A stretch of DNA of 64,000 nucleotides, from assembly GCA_021018995.1 (NCBI GenBank), contig CM037590.1:104719097-104783096 (forward strand). Direction: 5' to 3'. Each line of letters starts with the position of its first letter. Within the stretch, counting starts at the first letter, position 1. Made by a program: the position numbers and the translations under genes. Below the pieces are notes generated by a model that saw nothing but the letters and a program-made list of their open reading frames with translations, did not search any database and was not told the DNA's origin. Below are positions 9,106 through 20,940 of this stretch, piece by piece. Origin of the DNA: Chloranthus sessilifolius. Lineage: Eukaryota; Streptophyta; Magnoliopsida; Chloranthales; Chloranthaceae.

Positions 9106-9851
9106 TTTATTTTATGTTCACTTAAAGATTCATCACCATGATTGTGTTGTTATGTGTGAGCACGCATCATTGACTCGAGAAATCTGCTTTTGCGGGTTCT
9201 GTATGTGATGTACATATAACCTTGTTCTCGAAATGCGGACCATTCACTTTGAGGAAGTTACTGTGTTGAGGAACCATGTCACAGTCAGCATTGATCGATC
9301 AATAGAGGAATTGATCAATCAATTTAGTGATTGATAGATCAACACAGAGTGGTGATCGATCAATGGTGTTGTGTTCTAAATGCTTAGTTTTGGGTGATTG
9401 ATCGATCAATGATGGTATTGATCGATCAATATTCATGGTGTTGATCGATCACCGGAGGTGATTGATCGATCACAGTGGGCTATTGATCGATCAACAGGGT
9501 AGCGATCGATCAATTAGCAGGTCATTGATCGATCAATAGTAGATAGTGATCAATCTATGCATCGGGCTAGGGCATGAAGATGCTTCATTGATCGATCAAT
9601 GAGAGCATTGATTGATCAATCCTGGGGTTTTAAGTTATATTTGGGATTAGAACGGTCATTTGCACAAAGCGTACAAGTGATCGATCAAAGGGGTTTTGGC
9701 ATCGACCGTTCAACCTTCTTCCCGATGGATTTTTCGACCATTCAGCTCCTTCTTCCGCGTGATTCGAGTGGATTTCATTCCATTCGTTTGGTAACACCTT
9801 TTCATTCATTTTGATTCTTGTTATCGTTTGTTTTTTTTACAAATTTTGACC
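9106..9851 (+). repeat. Post-pol spacer with a second palindrome array
   Basis: Copies of TTGATCGATCAA start at 9291, 9311, 9331, 9352, then about 9398-9620 with the same 20-22 bp spacing, and weaker ones to 9690. The array ends about 160 bases before the start of the additional ORF, as in element 2 (38634-38906, ORF at 39139). This placement suggests an internal promoter or control region for that ORF (inference). Confidence 0.75.
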
Positions 9852-11166
9852 ATGGGACTGCGCACGAAGAACCCTTCACATAAGGTACCCACTTCCCCGG
9901 CTCGTACACCCGTACCGCCCACTGATTCGATTCCCCAACCCTCTGTGCCACCTGTGGCATCTGTTTCGGACGTGGATCCACCCGTCCCAATCCCCGTCCC
10001 GACCCAAATCGAACGTGAAGTCCCCAATCCTTGGTGGGCTTGAAACCATTCCACGATCACCATTGCCCCCGGATCGTGCGGCTCTTCTTCTAGAACCTCC
10101 GTTGGGGTGATAGCCGACACCGACTCCTCACTTCCATTGACGGGTTCGAGTACAAATTCAACCAGTTTCATGTAGCGGCTGCACTACAGTGCTCGTCCGT
10201 TTACATTGAAACTACTGGATTGGATGCCCCAAACGTTAAAGATGTTCCTTTTCCCGACGTGGTCACCAAGATGACCCAAGGTCAACATGGGAAGGGGCAT
10301 TCCATCACACGGGCCCAATTACCTGATAAACTGTGGATGCTTGATACCTATATCAAGTGTGCACTTAACTCGTTCTTTCACAAGTCCTCACGGATCGGTG
10401 TTGTGCAACAGGCCTTGTTTTCGGCCTTTGAGAACCATTGGTTCTCTATGGCTGACTTGGTCATTGATGGCATCATAAATGCCAATGACCTCATGTCTGA
10501 GAAGGTTAAGTTCGAGGTTAAGAAACAGATCCCGTACGCGTGCCTCATTACCAAAATGGTGGAGCAATACGCTGCTCTACGCAAGGCGTACACTTTGGCT
10601 CCTAATGAGCCGCACTTGGTCAACAACACCAAGGTCTTCTACCTGAAGGATTGGACCAAGAGCTACAACCTCTTGGTTAGACGGCTCCCTGAGGATGAGG
10701 AGGGCGCAACTGAGCCCGTCGCGCCTACTGTTGCGGAGGGTGCGGCGCCCGCCGAGCCTGCGCTTAGAGAGGGGGAGGCACCATGTGATCCACCACCTCC
10801 GCTTGAGGTGTCTACCCGACCTACCCCCACCACACCCCATAGACTGCCCCGTCACGCCACATCACATCCCCCTCCTCCTTCCTCAGTCGACGTAGCATCG
10901 ATGCTTTGAGAGCTCGTGGAGGGGTAACCGGCGCATCCATGAGAGTTTGGACGGCATGGAGGCGTTCCAGCGGCAGATCCATCGTCGGTTGGATTATCAC
11001 GAGGGCATGCACAAGCTCGTCATGCAGCACTTATACACCACTACATCCACGCCGATGATTGCCCATGCCCGTCAGCACGTCGCGGATCCTCGCGATTACC
11101 GTACGCCGCCACCCCGCCCCACCAGACCTACGCCTGCAGAGCCCGGACCATCCGACGTCCCGGTAG
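9852..11166 (+). pseudogene. Additional ORF after pol, element 1
   Basis: It starts at ATG 9852 (MGLRTKNPS), matching element 2 (MGLRTKNAS). A Pro-rich N-terminus is followed by a conserved block (TSIDGFEYKFNQFHVAAALQ, CSSVYIETTGLD), then VVTKMTQGQHGKG, LPDKLWMLDTYIKCALN, IPYACLITKMVEQYAALR and a Pro-rich linker. The layout recalls the putative plant transposon protein domain (PF20167-type), a comparison made from memory. About 100 bases are missing after NPWWA relative to element 2, with a frameshift, so the protein is lost. The last codons, PSDVPVG, run over a donor-like G/GTACTTAC at 11166-11167. Confidence 0.7.
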
Positions 11167-11313
11167 GTACTTACTATGCTATTACGTGCTGCCCTTTTTT
11201 TTTCATTTTATCTGTATTCTGCATTCCATTTTCATTTATGTCTGCATATATTTTCATTCCCGTTTGCTATATCTTTTGATTCCTCCCTGACATTTTCGAG
11301 GATGAAAATTCCT

Positions 11314-11326
11314 AAGGGAGGGATAA
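11314..11326 (+). promoter_or_regulatory. Polypurine tract of element 1
   Basis: AAGGGAGGGATAA lies immediately before the 3' LTR. It is the usual place for plus-strand DNA priming. Element 2 has AAGGGGGGATAA at 40764-40775. Confidence 0.8.
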
Positions 11327-12072
11327 TGTAACGACCTGAAAATTCTGAACAAGAACCTGGCTGTTTCGATACGCGTGCCCGGCACAGGAATCGAGACAAA
11401 ATTTAAAAATTAATAATAAATATTATTTGAAATAATGTTACACCGTAGTTAGATGAATTCACATGTGAATTCTCTCTTAGGTCCGAGTAGTGTAGGATGT
11501 CGATGCGGCACGTTATGCCATAGCAACTGTGTTCACGCTCCACACCGGAACTTAAGTTAAGGAAAATAGAAATATCTGTGATATTTCTGTTCCATTAGCT
11601 TATAAGAGAAGGAAGAGGGGTTGGCCAAAACCTATCTTCATATCCTTTCCTAACTTCTGAAGAGTCTGGAGCATTGCTTGAACCTAGAAGCCACTCTTTT
11701 GAAGAAACACAGTGAGAGAGAACCTAGGTTTGTAGATGTGTGACCTTGGAGTGAGAAATCGATGGTAGTGCGTCGTATCGGATCGGCAAGGAGGTGTATT
11801 GTCGCTACGTGTCGAAGCGGAGCCACAAATTGCCATTCCCCACTGAAGGGGGACAAATCCCAATTTCAGATCCGAAACCCTCTTCCGGATCATTTTGTCG
11901 AGACCCCGAAAGGGTCCAAGTAAAGGTGAGCCTATGCTTTTAAATTTGGGTAGATGAGAGCCCTTATATGGGTGTTTGTGTGTGTATTAATGGTTATGAG
12001 AGACCATTAATGAAGATAGGTCAAATAAAAGAGAAATAAGTTACCTCCATTAATGATAGAGGTGCTGTCATT

Positions 12073-12735
12073 ATTGATCGATCAATGCTAGATTGATCAA
12101 TCAATGAGGGCTATTGATCGATCAATAAGGACATTGATCGATCAATTCATATAAGGTTAAAGAGAGAACAGTGGACTTGAAATCTCTGGAAGTTCAGAGC
12201 TCGAAGGGTGTTGATCGATCAATTCTGAAGGTTGATCGATCGCAGAGAAAGTGATTGATCAATGGCTGGTGTTGATCGATCAATAATGATATTGATCGAT
12301 CACTTGTGTGTATTGATCGATCAATAAGGCTATTGATCGATCAATCTCTATAAAGTATAAAAGGGAACAGAAGGAGGAAAATTTGAAAGTTTAGGCTATT
12401 GATCGATCAATGAGGTCATTGATCGATCAATGAGACATATTGATCGATCAATGAGACATATTGATCGATCAACTGAGTTGGTGATCGATCAATTTTGCTC
12501 TGTCAAAGTGTGAAGAAAGGAGCTATTGATCGATCAATTCAACTATTGATCGATCAATTCAACTATTGATCGATCAATGAAGGGTGTTGATCGATCAATA
12601 AAGGCTATTGATCGATCAACTACCTCTGTTTGCTTATGAAGTAAATTGAGAGTAATGATCGATCAATGGGGACATTGATCGATCAACAAGGAGGATTGAT
12701 CGATCAATAAGGGTGTTGATCGATCAATCACCCCT
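12073..12735. repeat. Phased palindrome array, 3' LTR of element 1
   Basis: Same clusters and spacing as in the 5' LTR. Nearly all copies here keep the perfect TTGATCGATCAA, while the 5' LTR shows CG-to-CA changes at six of the matched sites. Confidence 0.9.
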
Positions 12736-13841
12736 GTTTCTGTCCTGTTTTGGTTATGAGAATTGAATGCTACTGGACACCGTACCAGTTGACTTTCTAA
12801 CATAGCTGACAAGTAGTATATTGTATTTATGGTCTAGGATTAGAACATGACTCTTTAAAAAGCTTTGGATTTGCTTAGAAAGAGGTCTGACCTGAGGTAG
12901 GGGAAAACCAACCTAATCTGTTTTTGACTATGATTTCATGATTCTTGCATACCTGTACCCTGATTTTTGTTTTAACAAGCATGTTAGCATATTATAAATT
13001 CCTGTTATATCTGATTCCTGTTTTCTGATTTTGAATTCTAAAACTTACTCCTGATTTCTGCTATCTGATTCATGAGGTCTAGTGTGTATGTGATTGATGA
13101 TTTAACCAGATGATCCCCACTGACCCGACGGTATATCAGTGTCTGGCATACTTGTGCATCTGCTTTGTTAAACCCTCGGCATAATTGCACTCCATAGATG
13201 AGGCATTGATGCACCCTGAAATTGTTCATGTGAACGACGATTGGTTGGGGTTTCCTATCGGTAGATTCCTGTTTACTGCGCGTTATATATTCACAGGAGT
13301 TTCTTAAGTTAGAAAACATATACAATTTAAGTCGCTGATCACATACTTGCATAACATCTGTTTATTGTTTTAAAAGCTCCGTTTTTGATTTGATTTGTCC
13401 TGTTCACATGTTCTGATTTGATTTTCTGCTTCGAGATATCACGATTTGCATATTCAATTCATTTAGTTGGAATTCTTCTATTGAGCTATGATGTAGCTCA
13501 CCTTGTTTTCATTAACATTTTAGGTTATGAGGCTAGAGTTCCGAACGCAGAGTGACCACGACTACACTGATCTAGAGGAAATTTGAGGCGAGGAGGCGGC
13601 GTCGACAGACGATTTTTATCCGTAGTCTGGGTATACTAGTTTGCTGTTTTTTGGATTTTATATAAACTTTGGATTATTATGTGCCTGGTGGCCACTTTCT
13701 GTATTTACTTTCTGTAGAAATTTTTTTTTATTGTATTATTATACATTCTATAGGAACCACTATCAGGAACCATTGTTTGGGTGATGGATGTCTATCACCA
13801 GTGGTTCTTCTTGGTTCCTTTTTGGGAATGTATATTCTTTT

Positions 13842-13844
<3 letters not shown>

Positions 13845-13880
<36 letters not shown>
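13845..13880. repeat. (AT)18 microsatellite in the 3' LTR
   Basis: About 36 bases of perfect AT repeat where the 5' LTR has only ATATATAT (near 3881). As both LTRs were identical at insertion, the repeat expanded afterwards. Confidence 0.95.
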
Positions 13881-13883
<3 letters not shown>

Positions 13884-14071
13884 TATGTTGTTTATTGCTT
13901 CTTTCTTTTTTGAAAAGCCTTATATGTTGACTCAATCTATCACTACTGGACAGTGTCTGCTTGATTTCCACTATATTAGTAGACACTTCGTGATTTGTAT
14001 TGGGGATCATCCAGAGTATGATCCTGATGGCATGGATTTCCGAGTGCGGAAAATCGGACTATCACAATATG

Positions 14072-15514
14072 AAGCGGGAAGTAATCATATCAAGCCCGCA
14101 GTCATGAATAAAGTAGACTACATGGAAAATGGACGGTAAACCACATTCTATCTTGGTGTTTATTTTTAACATGGTTGACTCTATTAACTGTACAACTTTA
14201 TGTGTTTTTTTTATCCAAAATAATTTTGATCATCGAGCTGGTTTTCTACGTTGTATCTGATCATGTTATTGGGTGTCACGTGACATGAAACTAATGTAGG
14301 ACTAGGTAAGTTAGGTGGTCCTTAGTATCAGATCTCTTCATCCAAATTGAAAAAATTGAAATTTGTCCCCATTCACTTTTAATTTGAAAATGAATCCTTA
14401 TCCTTAAACCCATATTTGGTAGATTGGTGAGATCTTCTGAGAAAATATAAAATTGGTTTCAAGATGTATAAATATGATGCACGGAATAAAATATTTGGAA
14501 GCAATCTCTTGCGAATTAGTTTAGTGATGTCCTTTATATCGACTGCTTGGATAATCTGTTGAAAAACATGATTGCTGCATCTATGTTATCCACTGGATTT
14601 CCTTCATGTCCTTCATGTTCTTCATGATTGCTGCATCTATATCATGAGATGGAAATACATGGGTGGCCACCACGCGTAAGGGGGTGAGGATCTCTTTTCT
14701 ATGCTTACAGTTCTAGTACTCTACTATATTTTTAGCCATAGTTCTAAATCTCCTCCGAATCCGATACGTATCGGATGATATGTATCGGTGTCGGAGGTCA
14801 CTGATATATTATACTTTGAATGTATTGTATCGATGCATTACATAGATATTGATAATATATCGGATTATACATATCAATGTATGTATTGGACGATAAGTAT
14901 CAATTTTAAAGTTGGACGATATATACCAGAAAACTTATATTTTAAACATTGGGTATAGCAGACAGTTCACTCTTCATATTAAATCACTTGTCTTATACAC
15001 CAGGCCCCACATTGGTGTCATATATACAGTTTTGTGTATGAGGCGATCATCTAGATTGGATTCATCCTAAAATTATAATTGAGAGAAGGAGAAAAAAAGG
15101 CATCGCTAAAATGAACCGCTATAGTGCAATATTATTTACATATTAAAAAACCCCTTCAATGTCAAGACTGAAGAGGTCGGTTATTCTATACAAAATCGAT
15201 TTCCTTTCCTTCACTCTTGACAGTAACGGGTGTCATGAGGTGCATGCAATGGCAACTTTTCTATGAATAAAAAGGGAAGGGGCCCTTAACCCCGTTTACC
15301 AATGAAAACAAAAAAATGGCCAACTCTGTACCAGCTCTATTTCTTTCCATTAACTCTTGATAGATACGGGTTTCTTGTGATGCATGAGGCGATCATCCAC
15401 ATAAAAGTCACTGTTTGATACATTAACCGTACTTTCTTCTTTAGGGATTTCTTTCAAAACTTGCCCCACAACTACGATTTATTACCAAAAATCTATGTTT
15501 TCAATTATTTACCA
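14072..15514. other. Unassigned AT-rich sequence
   Basis: The first 60 bases may continue the LINE on the minus strand. After that I see no gene. A perfect 14-bp palindrome CCGATACGTATCGG stands at 14761-14774 in a stretch rich in TATCGG and CGATA words (14750-14930). A 17-base phrase ATGATTGCTGCATCTAT occurs twice (about 14569 and 14624). Two diverged copies of a block containing ACTCTTGACAGTAACGGGT lie near 15213-15247 and 15350-15375. Confidence 0.6.
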
Positions 15515-15519
15515 AAGAA

Positions 15520-15621
15520 TGTTAGATATTTAAAATTTTTATAATTGACGTCATTTCAAAGTGGTATGTCGTTTCAAAGTATTGTGTCCTTTCAAAAGAA
15601 GTGTCTTTCCAAAGTGGTATG
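15520..15621 (+). repeat. Outer copia 5' LTR, first piece
   Basis: It begins TGTTAGATATTTAAAATT and contains imperfect repeats of TTTCAAAGTGGTATGTC. The second piece is 21858-22245, beyond the inner copia. Together they give 490 bp against 501 bp for the 3' LTR. Confidence 0.87.
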
Positions 15622-16530
15622 TGTTAGATATTACAGAGAACAGAAATCCGAAAATGATGAAAAGGGCAAGAGAATTGGACTCGAGGCACGTAATCGTTGT
15701 CTTTAAAACGCTATTCGCTCCCTACTCGAGTAAATCTTCGAGTTTGCAAAAGGGTTCCAGCGAGACGTTTCCAGGATACAACGAGCCCAATCTCTTGGAT
15801 GCGATCCGTTACTTTGCAATAGTAGAGGATCGCCCCAGAAAACTCAATCCGATGGAGTACCACCAAAAGAAGATAGCAAGAGGAATTCTCAAGTTTTATG
15901 CAAGGATTCCGATGGATTTCAGAGTGTTTCAATCTGTGTCCTAAGGCCTCCTTATATAGAAATTTTAATATGACTGTTGGACCAACAGTCATATTTTGGA
16001 CGGCTCAGATCTTTCAAAGATCTCAACCGCTACATCCAACGGCTGCATGAAAGGTTGTAACTTTTCGAATTCAAATTCGAACGGTTATACACCTTTATAA
16101 GCGGTTGTAAAACGGTTGGGTCCAACGGTCAATATTTGACCAATCCGTTTGGCCCAATAGACCGAATTGACCCGTTGAATAGTGACCCATTAGGCCCGAC
16201 CCACGAATAATCTGACCGTTGGATCTGCCTGGTCAAAAATTCAAACCTCTCCTTGCGACGATGCGCACGTGCGAAGTGCAAAGTGCGTGCGCGCCTAAAG
16301 CGCCAATGCGCCTTGCCCGCTCTTCTCTTATTATTGTTAAACAATAATAGAAGGTGAAAGGTTCTATATATAGCCTAAGCACTTTTAATTTTTACCAATG
16401 TGGGACTATTCATTTGCATATAAAACTTGAGAATAACTATTGCCTAAAAACCCAAAAACTAAGAAATCAAATAAAGTTTTATTTTCTTTAAATTATTAAA
16501 ATATTTATTATATTAATAATAAATATAACA
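15622..16530 (-). repeat. Inner copia 3' LTR
   Basis: Left LTR of a minus-strand element. In minus reading it holds a TATA-like GCTATATATAGAACC (about 16358-16372). It closely matches 20941-21852 and, inverted, 46857-47677. Confidence 0.88.
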
Positions 16531-17189
16531 ATCCCCACAAATTTTAAATAAAATAAAGACAACACTGAAAATATGTGCATACCATGAAAAATACCTTTTG
16601 GGTTTGAACCTTCACTTAGTGTAAACTTATCAAAGTCTTATCAGGTGCCACAGACCATAGTCTTGGGAGGACCCTATATGACATGACCGGATAAATAACA
16701 CACATATATTTTCTTAAGATCGAGTTTTCTATAAAGCTAGCACTATTATGGCCTTGTGCTTATACCAGTTTCATGAATGTTTATTTGAGAAAAACCATAA
16801 TCTCATGAAGCGGCCGCACCTCACATTCACATAGGTAAGTCTGTGAATATGTTTACAGAAACCAAACACATTAACATAAAATGTTACAGACTTATTATGA
16901 GTATGTACTCATCCTTCTCTTTGTCATTCTGATTCCAAGCACTTGACTCTTGGGATGGACATTTTAGCTAAATTAAAGTGCTTCTAATCATCACTCTCAT
17001 GTCGTACTCTTCCATTGAACTTAAGGATTTGGTGAACAAATATTAAGTTGGATTTTGACATAGGTGATCAACTATATGGTTTTAGTCCTATCCCGATAGA
17101 TGTTTTCTTTACCAATTCTCTAGAAAGTCCTTTGGTAAATGGATCACCAAATTATTATTGGTCGAATTGAGTCTATCCCAATTACTCCA

Positions 17190-18650
17190 TCCTTGAGTAA
17201 TTCTCTAACATAACGGTGTCATAGACCAATATGTCTATTCTTACCATTATAAACTTTATTGTAGGCTTTTGCTCGTAGCCTCACTATCACAATTTATTGT
17301 AATAGGTGGCATAGGCTTTATACAAAGGAATTTCAAGAGTAAATTTCAAGCCATTACGCCTCTTTGCCACATGCCGTTAAGGCAATAAACTTCAATTCCA
17401 TTGTAGAATGAGTAATACATGTTTGTTTTTAGATCCCCATGAGATCGCAGACACCGAGAGTGAATACCCATCCACTCGTAGCCTTGGATTCATCTGAATC
17501 AATTCCAACTTGCATCAAGTATCCTTCTAAAACATTAGGAAAACCGAATAATGCAATCCATAATGTACACTTCCTTTTAAATATCTAAATACGAGATATA
17601 GCATTCCAATGATCATGACATGGATTACATGTATACCTACTTAATTTTCCAATTGCATATGCCAAGTCGGGCCTAATACATGCATTGCATACATCAAACT
17701 ACCGATTACTCTAGCATATTCTAAGCGATTTGAGATCTACCTTTATTATAAACAAGTTTGATGCTAGGATCATATGGTGTAGATGCAGGTTTACCATCTA
17801 AATGATTATATTTATTGAGAATTTTCTCTATGTAATGAGGGGGTTAAAGTAAGCTCTTTGTCGTTTCTTACTATTTTGATTCCTAAGATGACATCAAGAT
17901 TACCCATATCTTTCATATCAAAATTAGAAGAGAGAAAAGATTTAGTATCCATTATACTATCTAAATCGGCCAAATATAAGCATATCATCTACATATAAAC
18001 ATATGATAACTCCCTTATTCTGAAAATTTACTATAAACACATTTATCGATTCATTAATAATGAAACCGTTAGAAAGAATATCACTTTCAATTTTTTCATG
18101 CCATAGTTAAGGAGCTTGTTAAAAACCATAAAGAGATTTAATTAATTTACAAACTTTATGCTCTGGGTCATTACAAAACCTTGAGTTGCTCCATATAAAC
18201 TTCTTCTTCTAATTCACCATTTAAGAATGCGCTTTTACATCCATTTGATGAATTTGTAAATGATAAATAGAAGCAAGTGCTATTAAGATCCTAATAGTTG
18301 AAATTAAGCTCTTGGTGCATAAGTATCAAAAAGTCAATACCTTCCTTTTGTCTAAATCCTTTTGCCACCAATCGGCCTTAAACTTATCTATAGTTCCATC
18401 GACTTTAAGTTTTCGTTTGAAAATCCATTTACAACCTATAGGTTTAGATCCTACAGAAGATCAACTAGTTTCCATGTTTTATTACCCATTATAGATTCTA
18501 TTTCATCATTTATTGCTTCCTTCCAAAAGCGGCATCTTGCGATTTTATAGCCTCATTAAATGTTAATGGATCATTTTCAATATGAAAAGAAAACATGGTT
18601 TCCTTTACTTGTTCCGATCTTGTTCCTCTACTACAAACATATAAAAATCC
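17190..18650 (-). pseudogene. Inner copia RT and RNase H, decayed
   Basis: On the minus strand, near 18560-18300, the RT start can be read (an AAFWKEAINDEIESIMGN-like segment, then a lysine-rich KWIFKRKLK-like run). The polymerase box LYVDDMLIFG is intact at 17972-18003. Nearer 17800-17200 are fragments typical of the copia RNase H and its STMEAE-type helix. Many frameshifts and stops break the frame, so only pieces are readable. Confidence 0.72.
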
Positions 18651-18959
18651 GAACCAAAAGTTTTTCTTTTCGCACTCTTTTGCTTTTTTCCGAGATCCGT
18701 GTTTTCTATATTTTGAATTTATAATTAATTTTCTTTATCGAATTTTCATTAATTCTAGGAATAGAAGAAAATAATGTTCATAAAATTCAGCATCTCTAGA
18801 TTCAATTATACTATTTTGATCAATTGCACCTTTAGATTCGATTACCAAAATCAGAGGGCTTTCTTGGTTAATGAGTATCCAATAAATCGCATTCAATGGC
18901 CCTATTACCTAATTTGGGTCTTTTAAGATGCAGTAATCTAACCGAGCTCGACACCCCAC

Positions 18960-19607
18960 ACTTTGAGATATATAAGATTTGGTTTCCTTTTCTTCCATAA
19001 CTCATAGGAGTTATACTAGAACTCTTTGTGGCACTCTATTTAAAAGATGACAAGCGGTGAGAAGTGCTTCACCCATAAATTTAAATTTAAACCCGAGTTT
19101 AAAAGCATAGCATTTACCATTTCTATTAAAGTTCGATTTTTCTTTCTCATGTACCATTACATTTGAGGAGTGTAAGGTGCAAATGAAATGTACGACCCCA
19201 CATTTTCACAAAATTCACTAAAATCATTGGAAGTGTATTCTCCTCCTCTATCGATTTTAAAGTTTTAATTTTAAAATTTAAGCGATTTTCAACTTCTTCT
19301 TTATAAGCTTTAAATTTTCCTAAAGCTTCATCTTTATGTTTTAACAAATAAACATAAGTATATTTTGAATAATCATCAATAAATGTTATAAAATATCTTT
19401 TTCCTCCTCTAGTTAAAATACTATTTAAATCACAAATATCAGAATGAATGAGTTCTAAAATATGAGATTTTCTTTCTACTTTATTGAAAGGTTTTCTAGT
19501 GATTTTAGTTTGAGCATAAATTCTACATTTATCATGAATATTTTTCTCGCATCTAGGAATTAATCCTAATTTTATCATAGAATTTAAGCGATTAGCATTC
19601 ACATGCC
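18960..19607 (-). pseudogene. Inner copia integrase
   Basis: Copia-type integrase on the minus strand. The pre-integrase zinc region contains CRIYAQTKITRKPF. The core has HSDICDLNSILTRGGKRYF with the first catalytic Asp, then FITFIDDYSKYTYVYLLKHK with the next conserved Asp. A frameshift near 19200 follows. The usual NGVVERKNR stretch would lie just downstream but is not clean. In copia elements integrase comes before RT, as here. Confidence 0.85.
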
Positions 19608-20844
19608 TAATCTATCATGCCATAATGAAAGAGAATCAACAATATATAAGCGGAAGAAGGCATTTCATTGATTACATTCAATTTGAACATCCCATTACAG
19701 ACATATCCTTTCCCCACAAATACACCACCCTTAGTGATTACAACTTTATCCGATTCAAAGACTAACTTGAAACCATGTTTATTGAGTAAACTGGTCGAGA
19801 TCAGATTCTTACGAATCTCAGGAACATACAGTACATCGGTCAAAGTAAGGGTCTTATCAGAGGTCAATTTAAGATTGATTTTCCCTTAACCCTTGACCTT
19901 TGCAGTTGAAGCGTTCCCCATAAAGAGCTCTTGTCCGTTTGTGTCCTCCGCATAGTTGGCAAAGAAAGATCGGCAGTTACAAACATGCCTAGTGGCACCA
20001 GAATCGATCCACCAGTCTTTTTCGCTTCCAACCATGTTGATTTCGGAAATCATGGCTACAAACCTTTCTTCGGTCACATTCGCCTGAGATTCTTTCTCCC
20101 TTTTCAGCCGTCTGCAATCCTTTTTGAAGTGACCGGGTTTACCACAGTGATAACAACTGCCCTTTTTCTTTTGGCCCTGATGACCTTGGCTCTTAAATTT
20201 CTTGTTAGCCTTATCAGAATTGAAGTTGCCTTTCCGCTTTCCATGTGATTTGGACGTACCAACCTCCACCATATGAGCCTTTGAAGTTAATTGAGATTGC
20301 TCATCTTTCTTATCGCGAACACGAAGTTCATCTTCAACTCGAAGATGGTGGCACAACTCTTCAAACGAAAGTTCTTTCTTTTTATGTTTGAGAGTGTTTC
20401 TGCAGTCCTTCCATGAGGCAGGCAATTTGTGGATAATAGCATGATTGTGAAAAATGGGATCCATTTTTATGCCCTCTTGATTAATTTGACCGATAATATA
20501 CTGAATCTCATGAACTTGATCGAGAATCGGTTTATTATCAGTCATTTAAAATCTAAATCTTGACTTACAATGAAGCTCTTTGTCTTGGCATCTTACATTT
20601 TTGTACTTTGTCTCCAGCCTTCCAAAGTTCCATTGCGGATGGCATGCTCGGTACACATCGAAGAGAATTTGCTAGCATATTGAGAATGTGCCTTCTGAGA
20701 TATAATCATCTTGCTCCCATTTACGGCGTTTATGAGCATTGGCAAGAGATTCTCCATCGAATCTTAGAGCTCATGGGTTTTGGAGTGGTTAGGACATAAG
20801 CAACTTTCAAAGTCGTCAATCTGAAATGTATCTTCTGTTGCCAT
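19608..20844 (-). pseudogene. Inner copia gag and protease
   Basis: On the minus strand the likely start is ATG at about 20844 (MATEDTFQIDDFE), followed by a frame break. From 20545 the gag core reads well: NKPILDQVHEIQYIIGQI, LPASWKDCRNTLKHK, then a basic linker and the zinc knuckle CYHCGKPGHFKKDC (about 20115-20160, CX2CX4HX4C). The protease motif WWIDSGATRHVCN is at about 19975-20015. The frame stops at 19886 and resumes at 19867 with the region before integrase ([17 protein letters not shown]). Confidence 0.88.
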
Positions 20845-20940
20845 CTTGAAGTTGTTGCGTCGAATCGCTCCAATTTGACGAAGTCGTGAGTCATCACTTT
20901 CGATTTGAAGCCATTATAAAAGAGATTAGCGTTTTAAAAT

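Larger units (their letters stand above)
1384..14066 (+). mobile_element. Element 1: complete Ty3/gypsy chromovirus, 12.7 kb
   Basis: Two LTRs of about 2.7 kb (1384-4075 and 11327-14066) are flanked by the 5-bp target duplication ATATG (1379-1383, 14067-14071). A primer-binding site for initiator tRNA-Met follows the 5' LTR and a polypurine tract precedes the 3' LTR. The order is gag, protease, RT, RNase H, integrase, chromodomain, then an additional ORF. The integrase-before-chromodomain order, C-terminal chromodomain and very long LTRs point to the Tekay/Del group of plant chromoviruses (inference from family knowledge). It is defective: every ORF has stops or frameshifts, RT and integrase have each lost a catalytic Asp, and the additional ORF has a deletion. 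Confidence 0.95.
11327..14066 (+). repeat. 3' LTR of element 1
   Basis: It begins TGTAACGACCTG, ends ATCACA, and is followed by the target duplication ATATG. The palindrome array is at about 12073-12735, with two extra units relative to the 5' LTR: a 22-bp repeat of TGAGACATATTGATCGATCA near 12430-12475 and a 20-bp repeat near 12535-12575. The acidic exon at 13524 is broken by small deletions and a stop. An (AT)18 microsatellite stands at 13845-13880. Confidence 0.93.

Noticed and set aside
9821..10171. 116-codon minus-strand frame opposite the additional ORF
   Set aside because: Pro-rich plus-strand sequence produces a Gly-rich shadow frame; the plus frame is conserved in element 2 and this one is not.
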